NCBI RefSeq assembly: GCF_020179605.1
Contig: NZ_JAINZO010000001.1
Coordinates: 1,710,799 to 1,774,798 of the forward strand
Length of the DNA stretch: 64,000 nt
Reading direction: 5' to 3'
Source of the DNA: Geomonas agri
Lineage (GTDB): Bacteria > Desulfobacterota > Desulfuromonadia > Geobacterales > Geobacteraceae
The notes below the pieces were generated by a model that worked only from the letters and a program-made list of their open reading frames with translations, was not told the DNA's origin and ran no database searches. Made by a program: the position numbers and the translations under genes. This document shows positions 58,101 through 64,000 of this stretch, one piece after another (position 1 is the first letter of the stretch; each line of letters opens with the position of its first letter).

Positions 58101-58427
58101 CGGCCGCTGCTGTTCCGCGCCGGGACGCAGATGGAGCTCGATGCCGAGGGTCTCATCCTGGGCGTGGAGCGCAGCGTCGCCTTCGAAGAACAACAGGTGA
58201 CGCTGCAGGCGGGGGACCTCCTCTTCATCTACACCGACGGCATCATCGAAGCAGAGAACGGCGCCGGAGAACTGTTCGGCATCCCGAGGCTGTGCGAGCT
58301 GATCGAGACCATGCTGGACCAGGAGCCCGATGTGGTGATCGAAAGGGTGCTCTCAGAGGTCTCTTCCTACGCCTGGCCCGATCCTTTACAGGACGACATA
58401 TCCATGGTAGTCATGAAAGTTGCCTGA
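55191..58427 (+). CDS. SLC5 transporter-like sensor fused to STAC, GAF and SpoIIE/PP2C phosphatase
   Basis: A 1078-residue multidomain protein. Residues 1-540 form a 12-13 helix sodium:solute symporter (PutP/SLC5) domain, with AYYADQRQKAGRSI, YATSWTFYGSVG and FSASAGMVMVESIAVSTML. Residues about 550-640 look like a STAC domain (LMSKFIGEQQANAAI, FVEKTLAGSLGGAAAGAVVES), the linker known from SLC5-linked kinases such as CbrA. A GAF domain (about 665-820) and a coiled coil follow. The PP2C domain (about 845-1078) keeps the metal-binding GGDYYDFF, MADVSGHSVGAAL and IYTDGIIEAENG. It probably senses a solute or ion gradient and dephosphorylates the STAS protein encoded next. Confidence 0.93.
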   Translation: MLDVNWVWGTALLYIAFLFLVAYYADQRQKAGRSITANAWVYALSIAVYATSWTFYGSVGKAATTGIDFLPVYLGPTLTAFSWWFLLKKMVRISKENNITSIADFISSRYGSSQWLGGIITVITLMGVMPYIALQLKAISTSFTIITGYHDFHVGFMERFYIPSPHPGLFTALFLAVFSVLFGARHLISTERHDGLVAAVALESVVKLVAMLTVGLCITYFTFDGMSDIFQRMQARDPQLLARLTTLDDRGDNSYASMFSILTLSMGAVMLLPRQFQIMVLENSHEAHLNTASWRFPAYMFLMNLFVMPIALAGVLLSGTNAGADYFVLTLPMQLGYPWLALVAFLGGFSASAGMVMVESIAVSTMLLNHVLLPVVIKLKPRAWFPLLLINLKRFGIVLVILLGYLYQSVVGESYMLANMGLISFSAAIQFAPALVGGLYWPRGNKAGAIAGLLAGFGVWFYTLLMPSLLKAGGWQGDFLLKGPFGIALLRPQELFGLTGLDPYTHTLFWSMFINIAGYLSLSILLGQGEKEREQVNRFVRVFTPESAAPQWETKRLSKPVTIVQFVNLMSKFIGEQQANAAITDYLGDREIDSKGGVSEFELPNLKRFVEKTLAGSLGGAAAGAVVESFLSDIGSRMEPVYDIFSTVRTSRDQSREALFVRLRASEIMNRSLELDIIMGDLLELLLREFKLDLAVIRLLNDESVLQVRCYRGVGGERLTAEDRILEIDTHVGEAFLGRRTEFLNDTAFITKPIAKEIFRREGIKSFAHIPIVSEGAQPVGILSVFSRSIVGLFTEQFVELLESLAGQLAQAVRIVEEREAKERERRQKEAALLENARVTRDLELAKQIQLSLLPEHPPTLPGVRIASRCVPAAHVGGDYYDFFQRGDQVVDLVMADVSGHSVGAALIMVETRSVLRAQIQEPRSSSDLLKLLNELLHDDLTVAELFITMFCARYDSATRTLRYANAGHTRPLLFRAGTQMELDAEGLILGVERSVAFEEQQVTLQAGDLLFIYTDGIIEAENGAGELFGIPRLCELIETMLDQEPDVVIERVLSEVSSYAWPDPLQDDISMVVMKVA

Positions 58428-58461
58428 ACCGGAGGCGGCGCCACTTGCTAAATGTCGACAC

Positions 58462-58490
58462 TTATTGCACAATAAATCTGGCGGTATACC
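58462..58490 (+). promoter_or_regulatory. Palindromes in the spacer before the STAS gene
   Basis: TTATTG-CA-CAATAA (58462-58475) and GGTATACC (58483-58490) are two perfect palindromes in the 91-base spacer between the phosphatase and STAS genes. TTATTG, 17 bases, TATACC also reads as a weak promoter. Either an internal promoter or an operator could sit here; the spacing alone does not decide. Confidence 0.35.
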
Positions 58491-58518
58491 GTACGGACCT
58501 CACTACAAGGAGATGGAC

Positions 58519-58860
58519 ATGAACCTGGCAACCGAGACGAGGAACGACGTTGTAATCATATACGTCAAGGAGGAAAGGCTGGACGCGCACAACTCCACTG
58601 ATCTTAAGAGCGCGGTACAGAAGCTTTTTGAGGACGGCAAGAAGAACGTTCTGGTGGATTTAAAGGATGTACGTTTTATCGACAGTTCCGGGTTGGGCGC
58701 GCTGGTTTCCGGGTTCAAGAATGCCATCTCGCACCAGGGCAACCTGAAACTTTCCTCGCTGCAGTCCCAGGTCAAGTCGATGTTCGAGCTGACCCGCCTG
58801 CACCGGGTGTTCGAAATCTTCCCTTCCACCGTGGAGGCAGTGGAGAACTTTCAGTCCTAG
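58519..58860 (+). CDS. STAS-domain anti-sigma factor antagonist
   Basis: A 113-residue SpoIIAA/RsbV-like protein. The phosphorylation site lies in FIDSSGLGALVSG (Ser56 or Ser57), and the preceding strand NVLVDLKDVR is standard. The ATG at 58519 was chosen because AAGGAG lies six bases upstream; an ATG at 58513 touches that site. It would be phosphorylated by the HATPase protein downstream and dephosphorylated by the PP2C domain upstream, completing a partner switch. No sigma factor gene is nearby, so the output may be another regulator. Confidence 0.93.
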   Translation: MNLATETRNDVVIIYVKEERLDAHNSTDLKSAVQKLFEDGKKNVLVDLKDVRFIDSSGLGALVSGFKNAISHQGNLKLSSLQSQVKSMFELTRLHRVFEIFPSTVEAVENFQS

Positions 58861-58891
58861 CGGGTCGGGCGGCGGCAAAGCGAGGCATCAG

Positions 58892-59314
58892 ATGGGAAAC
58901 ACGATCGAGGTCGACATAAAGGTTCCCAACAAGACCAGGTACCTGAGTCTCATCGGGAAGATCGGGGAGGACATCGCCCGCGAGCTGGAACGCTACAGCG
59001 GCGACAAGGAGGTCTTGGCCTACCATCTGAACCTGGTCCTCACCGAGGCGATGGTGAACGCCATCAAGCATGCCGGCCCCAAGGAACCGGAAAAGCTGGT
59101 GCGCATCGTGATTACCCTGCACCACGACGACCTGACCATCCGGGTCTACGACGACGGCCAGGGGTTCGACATCAACACCATCCCGGCCCCCAACTTCGAA
59201 GAGTTGGAGGACCGGGGTCGGGGTATCTTCCTAATTCGAACCTTGATGGACTCGGTGGCCTACCGCAAAAACTGCAAGGAAAACATGCTGGAGATGAAGA
59301 AGAAACTCGGTTGA
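58892..59314 (+). CDS. HATPase anti-sigma-factor type serine kinase (RsbW-like)
   Basis: A 140-residue GHKL protein with N-box LVLTEAMVNAIKHAG, G1 VYDDGQGFD and the G2-type RGRGIFLIRTLMD. These match the HATPase_c_2 group of SpoIIAB/RsbW kinases. It should bind or phosphorylate the STAS partner and release another target when the STAS protein is dephosphorylated. It is the last gene of the operon and converges on lgt with no gap (59314/59315), so no clear terminator lies between them. Confidence 0.93.
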   Translation: MGNTIEVDIKVPNKTRYLSLIGKIGEDIARELERYSGDKEVLAYHLNLVLTEAMVNAIKHAGPKEPEKLVRIVITLHHDDLTIRVYDDGQGFDINTIPAPNFEELEDRGRGIFLIRTLMDSVAYRKNCKENMLEMKKKLG

Positions 59315-60088
59315 TTACCCTCGCCTGCAGCGATAAACCACCATCGCCACACCCAGCAGGAACATCGGCAAACTCAGCATCTGCCCCATCGAGAATCCCC
59401 CCACGACGAACCCGAGCTGCTCGTCGGGCTGCCGGACGAATTCCACCAGGAACCGGAACAGGCCGTAGAGCGCGATGAAGGACCACACCACCGCGCCGTC
59501 ACAGCGCACCCTCTTGGAGACCTGGTACAGGATCAGGAACATGAGCGGCCCCTCCAGGAACGCCTCGTACAGCTGCGAGGGGTGGCGCGGCAGCGGTCCG
59601 CCGCCCGGGAACACGATCCCCCAGGGGAGGTCGGTGACCCGGCCGTAGAGTTCGCCGTTGATGAAGTTGCCGATCCGGCCGAAACCAAGCCCGACCGGTG
59701 CCGCCAGAAAGCCCAGGTCGGCCAGCGAGTAGAAGCCGAGCTTGAACTTGCGGACATAGTAGATGCTGGCCAAAAGCGCCCCGATCAGGCCACCGTGGAA
59801 GGACATCCCACCCTCCCAGACCGCGAACAGCTTGAGCGGGTGGGCGAGGTAGAAGGCGAAGTTGTAGAACAGGATGTAGCCCAGGCGCCCGCCCAGGATC
59901 ACCCCCACCGCGACGGTGAAGATGAGATCGGCGACCTGGTCCCGGTTCAGCGGGAGCCCCTTTCGCTTCACCCCGGACAGGATGATGAAGTAGGCGGCAA
60001 CGAAGCCGCAGATGTACATGAGACCGTACCAGCGGAATTCCAGCGGCCCCAGGCGCAGGAAGACCGGGTCGATGTTGGGGAAGATCAT
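59315..60088 (-). CDS. lgt: Prolipoprotein diacylglyceryl transferase
   Basis: A 257-residue membrane enzyme attaching diacylglycerol from phosphatidylglycerol to the lipobox cysteine of prolipoproteins. Seven helices are expected. FRWYGLMYICGF at the N-terminus, GGMSFHGGLIGAL (essential His) and the signature GRIGNFINGELYGR are all intact. It is needed for the several lipoproteins predicted in this window. Confidence 0.97.
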   Translation of the reverse strand: MIFPNIDPVFLRLGPLEFRWYGLMYICGFVAAYFIILSGVKRKGLPLNRDQVADLIFTVAVGVILGGRLGYILFYNFAFYLAHPLKLFAVWEGGMSFHGGLIGALLASIYYVRKFKLGFYSLADLGFLAAPVGLGFGRIGNFINGELYGRVTDLPWGIVFPGGGPLPRHPSQLYEAFLEGPLMFLILYQVSKRVRCDGAVVWSFIALYGLFRFLVEFVRQPDEQLGFVVGGFSMGQMLSLPMFLLGVAMVVYRCRRG

Positions 60089-60170
60089 GCTGCATTCTCC
60101 AAGGTGATGATTAGTGAGTCCGACTCGGGACCCGCGGCAGACGCTCGGGGTCCCGGACGGAGGATAGGAG

Positions 60171-60668
60171 CTACTGCCTGAATTCGGGGGGGACGCCGAG
60201 CCGGTCTGCCGTATCCCGCAACTGGTCCAGTCTCTTTTGCTGTGCCTGGACCCGGTCCTCGGCGTACTTGATACTGTTCTGGATGGTGAGGTAGTCGGAA
60301 CGCGTCATGCGCGAGGTATCGGACAGCCGCCCCTTGAGGGTGGCCAGGTCCGACTCCGCATTCTTCAGGTTGAAGTCGGCCTGCAGGAACTCCCTGCGCC
60401 AGACAGCCTCGTCCTTGCCGCCGTAAACCTTCTTCGACCCCTGGGCATCTTCGCCCTTGGCCTTGGCGGGCTCCGCCGTGCCCCCTTCGATGATCCTGGG
60501 AGCGGCATCCTCCTGCCCCAGCCTTCTCGCCTTCTTGCGGTACTTCTTGGGGACTTGGCCCAGGTCGTCGGCAAAGTTCACCGTCCCCCGTTCGTCGGTC
60601 CACTGGTAGGTTTCCGCGAGAGCGGTCAGTGGATAGAGCAGAAGCAACAACACGAGCAACTTCTTCAT
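60171..60668 (-). CDS. DUF4124-domain periplasmic protein
   Basis: A 165-residue exported protein: signal peptide (about 1-18, LLVLLLLLYPLTALA), then the DUF4124 motif ETYQWTDERGTVNFADD (about 19-35) and a long, charged helical C-terminus with coiled-coil character (NLKNAESDLATLKGRL, YLTIQNSIKYAEDRVQAQQKRL). DUF4124 proteins are common in the envelope of Proteobacteria and have no assigned activity. It lies between hinT and lgt. Confidence 0.82.
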   Translation of the reverse strand: MKKLLVLLLLLYPLTALAETYQWTDERGTVNFADDLGQVPKKYRKKARRLGQEDAAPRIIEGGTAEPAKAKGEDAQGSKKVYGGKDEAVWRREFLQADFNLKNAESDLATLKGRLSDTSRMTRSDYLTIQNSIKYAEDRVQAQQKRLDQLRDTADRLGVPPEFRQ

Positions 60669-60733
60669 TTGGACCTCCTTTAGCCGTGCCTTGCGGTATC
60701 GGCGCCTCGCAATCGGTCAACCCAACAGCCCGG

Positions 60734-61078
60734 CTACCCCGGAGGCCACCCCAGCTTGCGCCCGGCCAGCAGGTGGAAGTGGATGTGCCACACCGACTGG
60801 CCGGCACCGGCGTTGTTGTTGTTCACCAGGCGGAACCCCTCCTGATCGAAGCCGCGCTCGCGGGAGAGTTCCGCTGCAACGCGGTGCACCGCGCCGATCA
60901 ACTGGTCGTCGGCCGGAGTCAGTTCCAGGGTGTTGACGACGTGTTTCTTCGGGATGATGAGGATGTGGACCGGTGCCACCGGGTTAATATCTTCGATGGC
61001 GAAGAGGAGGTCGTCCTCGTAGACCTTCTTCACCGGGATGGCACCCTCGGCCATCTTGCAGAACAGACAATCACTCAT
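60734..61078 (-). CDS. hinT: HIT family protein (HinT-like)
   Basis: A 114-residue histidine-triad nucleotide hydrolase. CLFCKMAEGAIP opens the fold with a CxxC pair, VAPVHILIIPKKHV is the substrate strand and VWHIHFHLLAGRKLG carries the His-x-His-x-His triad. HinT enzymes hydrolyse aminoacyl or phosphoramidate adenylates. It lies 37 bases after tlyA. Confidence 0.95.
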   Translation of the reverse strand: MSDCLFCKMAEGAIPVKKVYEDDLLFAIEDINPVAPVHILIIPKKHVVNTLELTPADDQLIGAVHRVAAELSRERGFDQEGFRLVNNNNAGAGQSVWHIHFHLLAGRKLGWPPG

Positions 61079-61115
61079 GATTTCCTCCAGTTGAAAGTGA
61101 GACCTAAAGCGCTGC

Positions 61116-61880
61116 TCAAGCCTCAGGCGCGGCCGGGGCGGGCTCGACCAAGCCGCGTTTTTGCAGGTGGATCAGGAATTCCTTGTTCCCTTTGGGGCCC
61201 AGGATGGGAGACTCGCACACCCCCAGCACCAGCAGTCCCAGTCCCTGCGCCAGTTCGGTCACGTTCTCCACGACCTCCTGGTGTTTCTTCTCGTCCCTGA
61301 CCACGCCCCCCTTCCCCACCTGGCCACGCCCCACCTCGAATTGCGGTTTGATCAGGGCCACGATGGTAGCGTTGTCCTTGATCAGGCGCAGTGTCGGCGG
61401 GAGCACCTTGTCCAGCGAGATGAAGGAGGCGTCGATGACGGCGAGATCTGGGCACTCCGGCAGCGACTCCAGGTGGCGGATGTTGGTCTTCTCGAGGTTC
61501 ACCACGCGCGGGTCCTCGCGCAGTTTCCAAGCGAGCTGACCGTAGCCGACGTCGACAGCGTAGACCCTTTGGGCGCCTCGCTGCAAGAGGCAATCGGTGA
61601 AGCCGCCCGTGGACGCCCCCACGTCGACGGCGACCAGTCCCTCGACGCAGATGGCGAAGCGGTCCAACCCCTGGGCGAGTTTCAAGCCGCCGCGGCTCAC
61701 GTAGGGAAGTGGCTCCCCCTTCAGGCGGATCTCTGCCTCCAGCGGCACCATGAGCCCCGCCTTGTCGGCCAGGTGGTCGTCCACCACCACCTGTCCCGCC
61801 ATGATGAGCGCCTTGGCCCTCTCCCGTGAGGGGGCGAGCCCCCGTTCCATGACCAGCTTGTCCAGCCTTTCCTTCGCCAC
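61116..61880 (-). CDS. tlyA: TlyA-family rRNA ribose methyltransferase
   Basis: A 254-residue enzyme with an N-terminal S4 RNA-binding domain (about 1-65, [26 protein letters not shown]) and an FtsJ/RrmJ-like methyltransferase domain with SAM loop [20 protein letters not shown]. TlyA methylates 2'-OH groups of 16S and 23S rRNA; some homologues were called haemolysins. The GTG at 61880 has GGAG five bases upstream, so it was preferred to an ATG at 61913 in the spacer. Confidence 0.92.
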   Translation of the reverse strand: MAKERLDKLVMERGLAPSRERAKALIMAGQVVVDDHLADKAGLMVPLEAEIRLKGEPLPYVSRGGLKLAQGLDRFAICVEGLVAVDVGASTGGFTDCLLQRGAQRVYAVDVGYGQLAWKLREDPRVVNLEKTNIRHLESLPECPDLAVIDASFISLDKVLPPTLRLIKDNATIVALIKPQFEVGRGQVGKGGVVRDEKKHQEVVENVTELAQGLGLLVLGVCESPILGPKGNKEFLIHLQKRGLVEPAPAAPEA

Positions 61881-61905
61881 CGTTACTCCAAATTCAAAAG
61901 CCAAG

Positions 61906-61992
61906 TCACGCAAAGCCGCAAAGGCGCCAAGCCCACCTTAAAGCTTTTGTTTCGTTGTTGTATTTCTTTGCGTCTTTGCGTCTTGGCGTGAG
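61906..61992. repeat. Inverted CGCAAAG-type repeat before tlyA
   Basis: GTCACGCAAAGCCGCAAAGGC (61908-61928) and CTTTGCGTCTTTGCGTCTTG (61967-61986), then GCGTGAG, form an imperfect inverted pair around an AT-rich centre. CGCAAAG/CTTTGCG tracts are common intergenic repeats in bacteria. It lies in the 123-base spacer between ubiD and tlyA. Confidence 0.55.
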
Positions 61993-62003
61993 TCAGCCTC
62001 TTT

Positions 62004-63845
62004 TCAGTACAACCCATGCAGCGGCCCGCCCGGCGCGGCCAACTCGTCCACCCGCCGCTCCACAGCCGGGTCCTCGATAAGCGGCGGAGCGTGGTGCGGC
62101 TTCACCCTGGCATCGATGACCAGCGGACCGGCGCAGCCCCACTGTTTGCAGACCGTGCTGGCGCCGACACCGTAGATGTCCGCGGCAGGGTCCGAGCGAG
62201 TGAAGGTGACCCAGAGGAAGTTGTTCAGCTCCGCCGCGGTGAAGCGACTGTCGTCGCAGACGACGATGAGCGGGAAGCCGTCGAGCCCCTCGACCCCCTC
62301 CAGCGCCTGGCACAGTGCCTCCATCTGCGCGTCCGCCTCCCCCTTGGGGGTGCTGCACGCCGGCCCCTGCACAGCAATGACGCCGGGGAGACACAGCGCG
62401 GGCGCCGAGAACCCGGGGGCAAGCCGCAAGGCGGCGGGTAGTTCCGTCCCCAGCGTGCGGCGCTTCTCGCCAATGGCCGCCATCACCACCTTGGAGCCGC
62501 TGTTCAGCCCGGACCCGGAATAGTCCAGGGTATCCATGGTGGTGGCGGTTTGGAAATGCAGGTCGCGGCGCAGGTCGATCCGCTCCAGGACGTGCGCCAG
62601 GAACGCGGGGATATCGTGGATGTCCAGCATCGGCGCATCCTCGTGCGCCGCGATCATAAGGTACTTGGCCAGGGAAAGCTGCCCCTGCCCGAGCACGGCG
62701 TTGGCGATGGTCAACAGCTCCTGCGGAGTACGGCGCTCCCCGTACGGCACGTAGCGCTCGCTCCCCATGGCGAACAAGAGCGGGTGCACCCCGGCCGCGT
62801 CCACGGCATGCACCGCCTTCACCCCCGGGATCACGGTCGGAATCAGCGGCCCGGTCAGCTCGTGAATGAAGGCGCCGAACGAGGTGTCCTCCTGGGGCGG
62901 GCGTCCTACCGTGGTGAAGGGCCAGATGGCACCGTCGCGGTGGAACACCTCCTCCACCTTGAGCACGGGGAAGTGATGGGCCAGGCTGTAGTAGCCGAAG
63001 TGGTCCCCGAAGGGACCTTCGGGAAGCGTCTTGGCAGGGTCGATGATGCCGGTGATGCAGAAGTCGGCCTCTGCGGGAATGGGGAGCCTCCCCTCGCGCC
63101 GCACCATCTCGATACGGTGCCCGGCCAACAGGCCGGCGAAGGAGAGTTCCGGCATCCCCTCGGGTAGCGGCATCACCGCGGCCACGGTCATTGACGGGGC
63201 GCCCCCGACGAAGATGTTGACCCGGAACGGCTCCCCCTTGGCGATCGCCTCCGCGTGGTGGAAGCCGATGCCGCGGTGGATCTGGTAGTGCAGGCCGATC
63301 TCTTCGTTAGTGCGGTACTCGCCGCCGGAGAGCTGGACCCGGTACATGCCTAGGTTGGAGTGGCGCAGACCAGGCTGCAGCGCACTTTCGGAGTAGACCT
63401 GGGGCAGGGTGATGAAGGCGCCGCCGTCGTCGGGCCATGACTTCAACTGGGGGAGTCGATCGATAGTGGTGCGGTTGGCCATGACGGGGCCGTCGCTCAC
63501 GTTCTTGGGGAGCAGGTGCCAGGCCGCGGGTACGGCACCCACAAGCGTCGCGGGTTCGCGCAACGCGCAGCGCGGGTCGACTTTGAGCTTAACCAGGCGC
63601 TCCACCGCCTTCAGGGTGTCCCTGAAGATGTACCTGGTGCGCTCCAGGGTGCCGAACAGGTTGCCCAGCATGGGGAAGGAGCACCCCTTGACCCTGGTGA
63701 AGAGCAGTGCCGGTCCGCCCGTCTGGTAGACCCGGCGCTGAATGGAACCGATCTCCAGTTCCGCAGATACTTCGCAGTCGATTCTGACCAGGGCGCCGGT
63801 GCGCTCCAGGTCAACCACGCAAGATGCAAGGTCTTTATATCCCAA
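62004..63845 (-). CDS. UbiD-family decarboxylase, menaquinone-biosynthesis type
   Basis: A 613-residue decarboxylase that would use prenylated FMN. It has the three-domain UbiD plan with PALLFTRVKGCSFPMLGNLFG near the N-terminus, GMYRVQLSGGEYRTNEEIGLHYQIHRG (metal/prFMN region) and DPAKTLPEGPFGDHFGYYSLAH. It is longer than E. coli UbiD (about 497) and fits the group annotated as menaquinone biosynthesis decarboxylase of the futalosine pathway. The TTG start at 63845 has GGAGG six bases upstream. No other mqn genes lie here, so the pathway role is inference. Confidence 0.9.
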   Translation of the reverse strand: MGYKDLASCVVDLERTGALVRIDCEVSAELEIGSIQRRVYQTGGPALLFTRVKGCSFPMLGNLFGTLERTRYIFRDTLKAVERLVKLKVDPRCALREPATLVGAVPAAWHLLPKNVSDGPVMANRTTIDRLPQLKSWPDDGGAFITLPQVYSESALQPGLRHSNLGMYRVQLSGGEYRTNEEIGLHYQIHRGIGFHHAEAIAKGEPFRVNIFVGGAPSMTVAAVMPLPEGMPELSFAGLLAGHRIEMVRREGRLPIPAEADFCITGIIDPAKTLPEGPFGDHFGYYSLAHHFPVLKVEEVFHRDGAIWPFTTVGRPPQEDTSFGAFIHELTGPLIPTVIPGVKAVHAVDAAGVHPLLFAMGSERYVPYGERRTPQELLTIANAVLGQGQLSLAKYLMIAAHEDAPMLDIHDIPAFLAHVLERIDLRRDLHFQTATTMDTLDYSGSGLNSGSKVVMAAIGEKRRTLGTELPAALRLAPGFSAPALCLPGVIAVQGPACSTPKGEADAQMEALCQALEGVEGLDGFPLIVVCDDSRFTAAELNNFLWVTFTRSDPAADIYGVGASTVCKQWGCAGPLVIDARVKPHHAPPLIEDPAVERRVDELAAPGGPLHGLY

Positions 63846-63882
63846 CCAATTCCTCCGCCGCTCCCAAGCCTTAGTACCGCAT

Positions 63883-63915
63883 TACTTTTAATGCACCCCC
63901 GCAACCAAGTCAACA
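63883..63915 (-). promoter_or_regulatory. Possible promoter of the ubiD gene
   Basis: On the minus strand TTGACT, about 17 bases and TAAAAG lie 40-70 bases before the TTG start. The -35 matches five of six positions; the -10 is weak. An AT-rich patch (CATTAAAAGTAATG, itself a palindrome CATTA..TAATG) surrounds the -10 and could be an operator. Confidence 0.35.
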
Positions 63916-64000
63916 CAAAAGACCCCCCGGGACCGGCCGCGCAAAGGAACACTGTTCCCCCCCGTCGTTTTGTGCTAACCTGCGAACCTGATTACTAAGC

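Noticed and set aside
60119-60162. Hairpin GGGACCC/GGGTCCC downstream of the DUF4124 gene
   Set aside because: Seven-base stem with a large loop and bulge and no T tract, so it is not a convincing terminator.
61906-61940. GCAAAGCC tract looking like part of a GEMM (cyclic dinucleotide) riboswitch
   Set aside because: Only the short CGCAAAG core matches; the paired P1/P2 helices and tetraloop receptor are absent and the tract belongs to a common intergenic repeat.

Overview
This window is chromosomal DNA from a dissimilatory metal-reducing bacterium of the Geobacter family (Desulfuromonadota), perhaps the Citrifermentans/Geomonas branch (that finer placement is a guess). The main evidence is a type IV pilus locus with the split 'geopilin': a 74-residue PilA-N followed by a separate PilA-C (Spc-like) gene. 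Its order, pilB-pilT-pilC-pilS-pilR-pilA-N-pilA-C and then an ABC exporter and polysaccharide genes, matches my memory of the G. sulfurreducens pilA/xap region. GC content is high, which produces many long antisense frames. No rRNA, tRNA, CRISPR array or insertion sequence was seen.

Layout. (A) 1-15280, minus strand: a surface-polysaccharide cluster. It has glycosyltransferases, methyltransferases, a perosamine-synthase-like aminotransferase, a cupin, a Wzm/Wzt ABC exporter, a UbiA-type polyprenyl-phosphate phosphoribosyltransferase, a TMTC-like GT-C/TPR protein and an ABC-2 exporter like that of the xap locus. Many genes overlap by four bases (ATGA/GTGA), implying translational coupling. (B) 15358-23563, minus: the pilus genes, with a sigma-54 type -24/-12 site before pilA-N (PilS/PilR control) and a sigma-70 type promoter before pilB. 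(C) 23578-31559, minus: aroE, a DUF2723 GT-C protein, a UPF0104 flippase-like protein, ribF, tatC and rnr. (D) 31676-38662, plus: a lytic transglycosylase, then a MarR-regulated tripartite efflux operon (marR-tolC-emrA-emrB). (E) 38827-53170, minus: a small membrane protein, a parvulin, then pdxJ-glmM-ybbR-cdaA-folP-ftsH-tilS, a gene of unknown function, a dipeptide-type ABC transporter without its ATPases, and a TPR lipoprotein. (F) 53322-59314, plus: a kinase-like protein, then an operon for a small membrane protein, an SLC5-STAC-GAF-SpoIIE phosphatase, a STAS protein and a HATPase anti-sigma-type kinase. (G) 59315-63845, minus: lgt, a DUF4124 protein, a HIT protein, tlyA and a UbiD-family decarboxylase.

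How the parts work together: PilS/PilR probably activate pilA through sigma-54. PilB and PilT drive extension and retraction through PilC. The adjoining glycan cluster probably makes an extracellular or LPS polysaccharide, which in G. sulfurreducens anchors cytochromes. The cdaA-ybbR-glmM block couples cyclic di-AMP synthesis to the peptidoglycan precursor step. The most unusual module is the partner-switching operon at 54943-59314. There a transporter-like sensor is fused to a PP2C phosphatase, in an arrangement that recalls CbrX/CbrA of Pseudomonas with the histidine kinase replaced by SpoIIE.

No gene-free gap exceeds 300 bases. Intergenic regions hold promoters, terminators, several members of a CCCTCTCCC/GGGAGAGGG palindromic repeat family, and possible gene remnants at 2984-3260.
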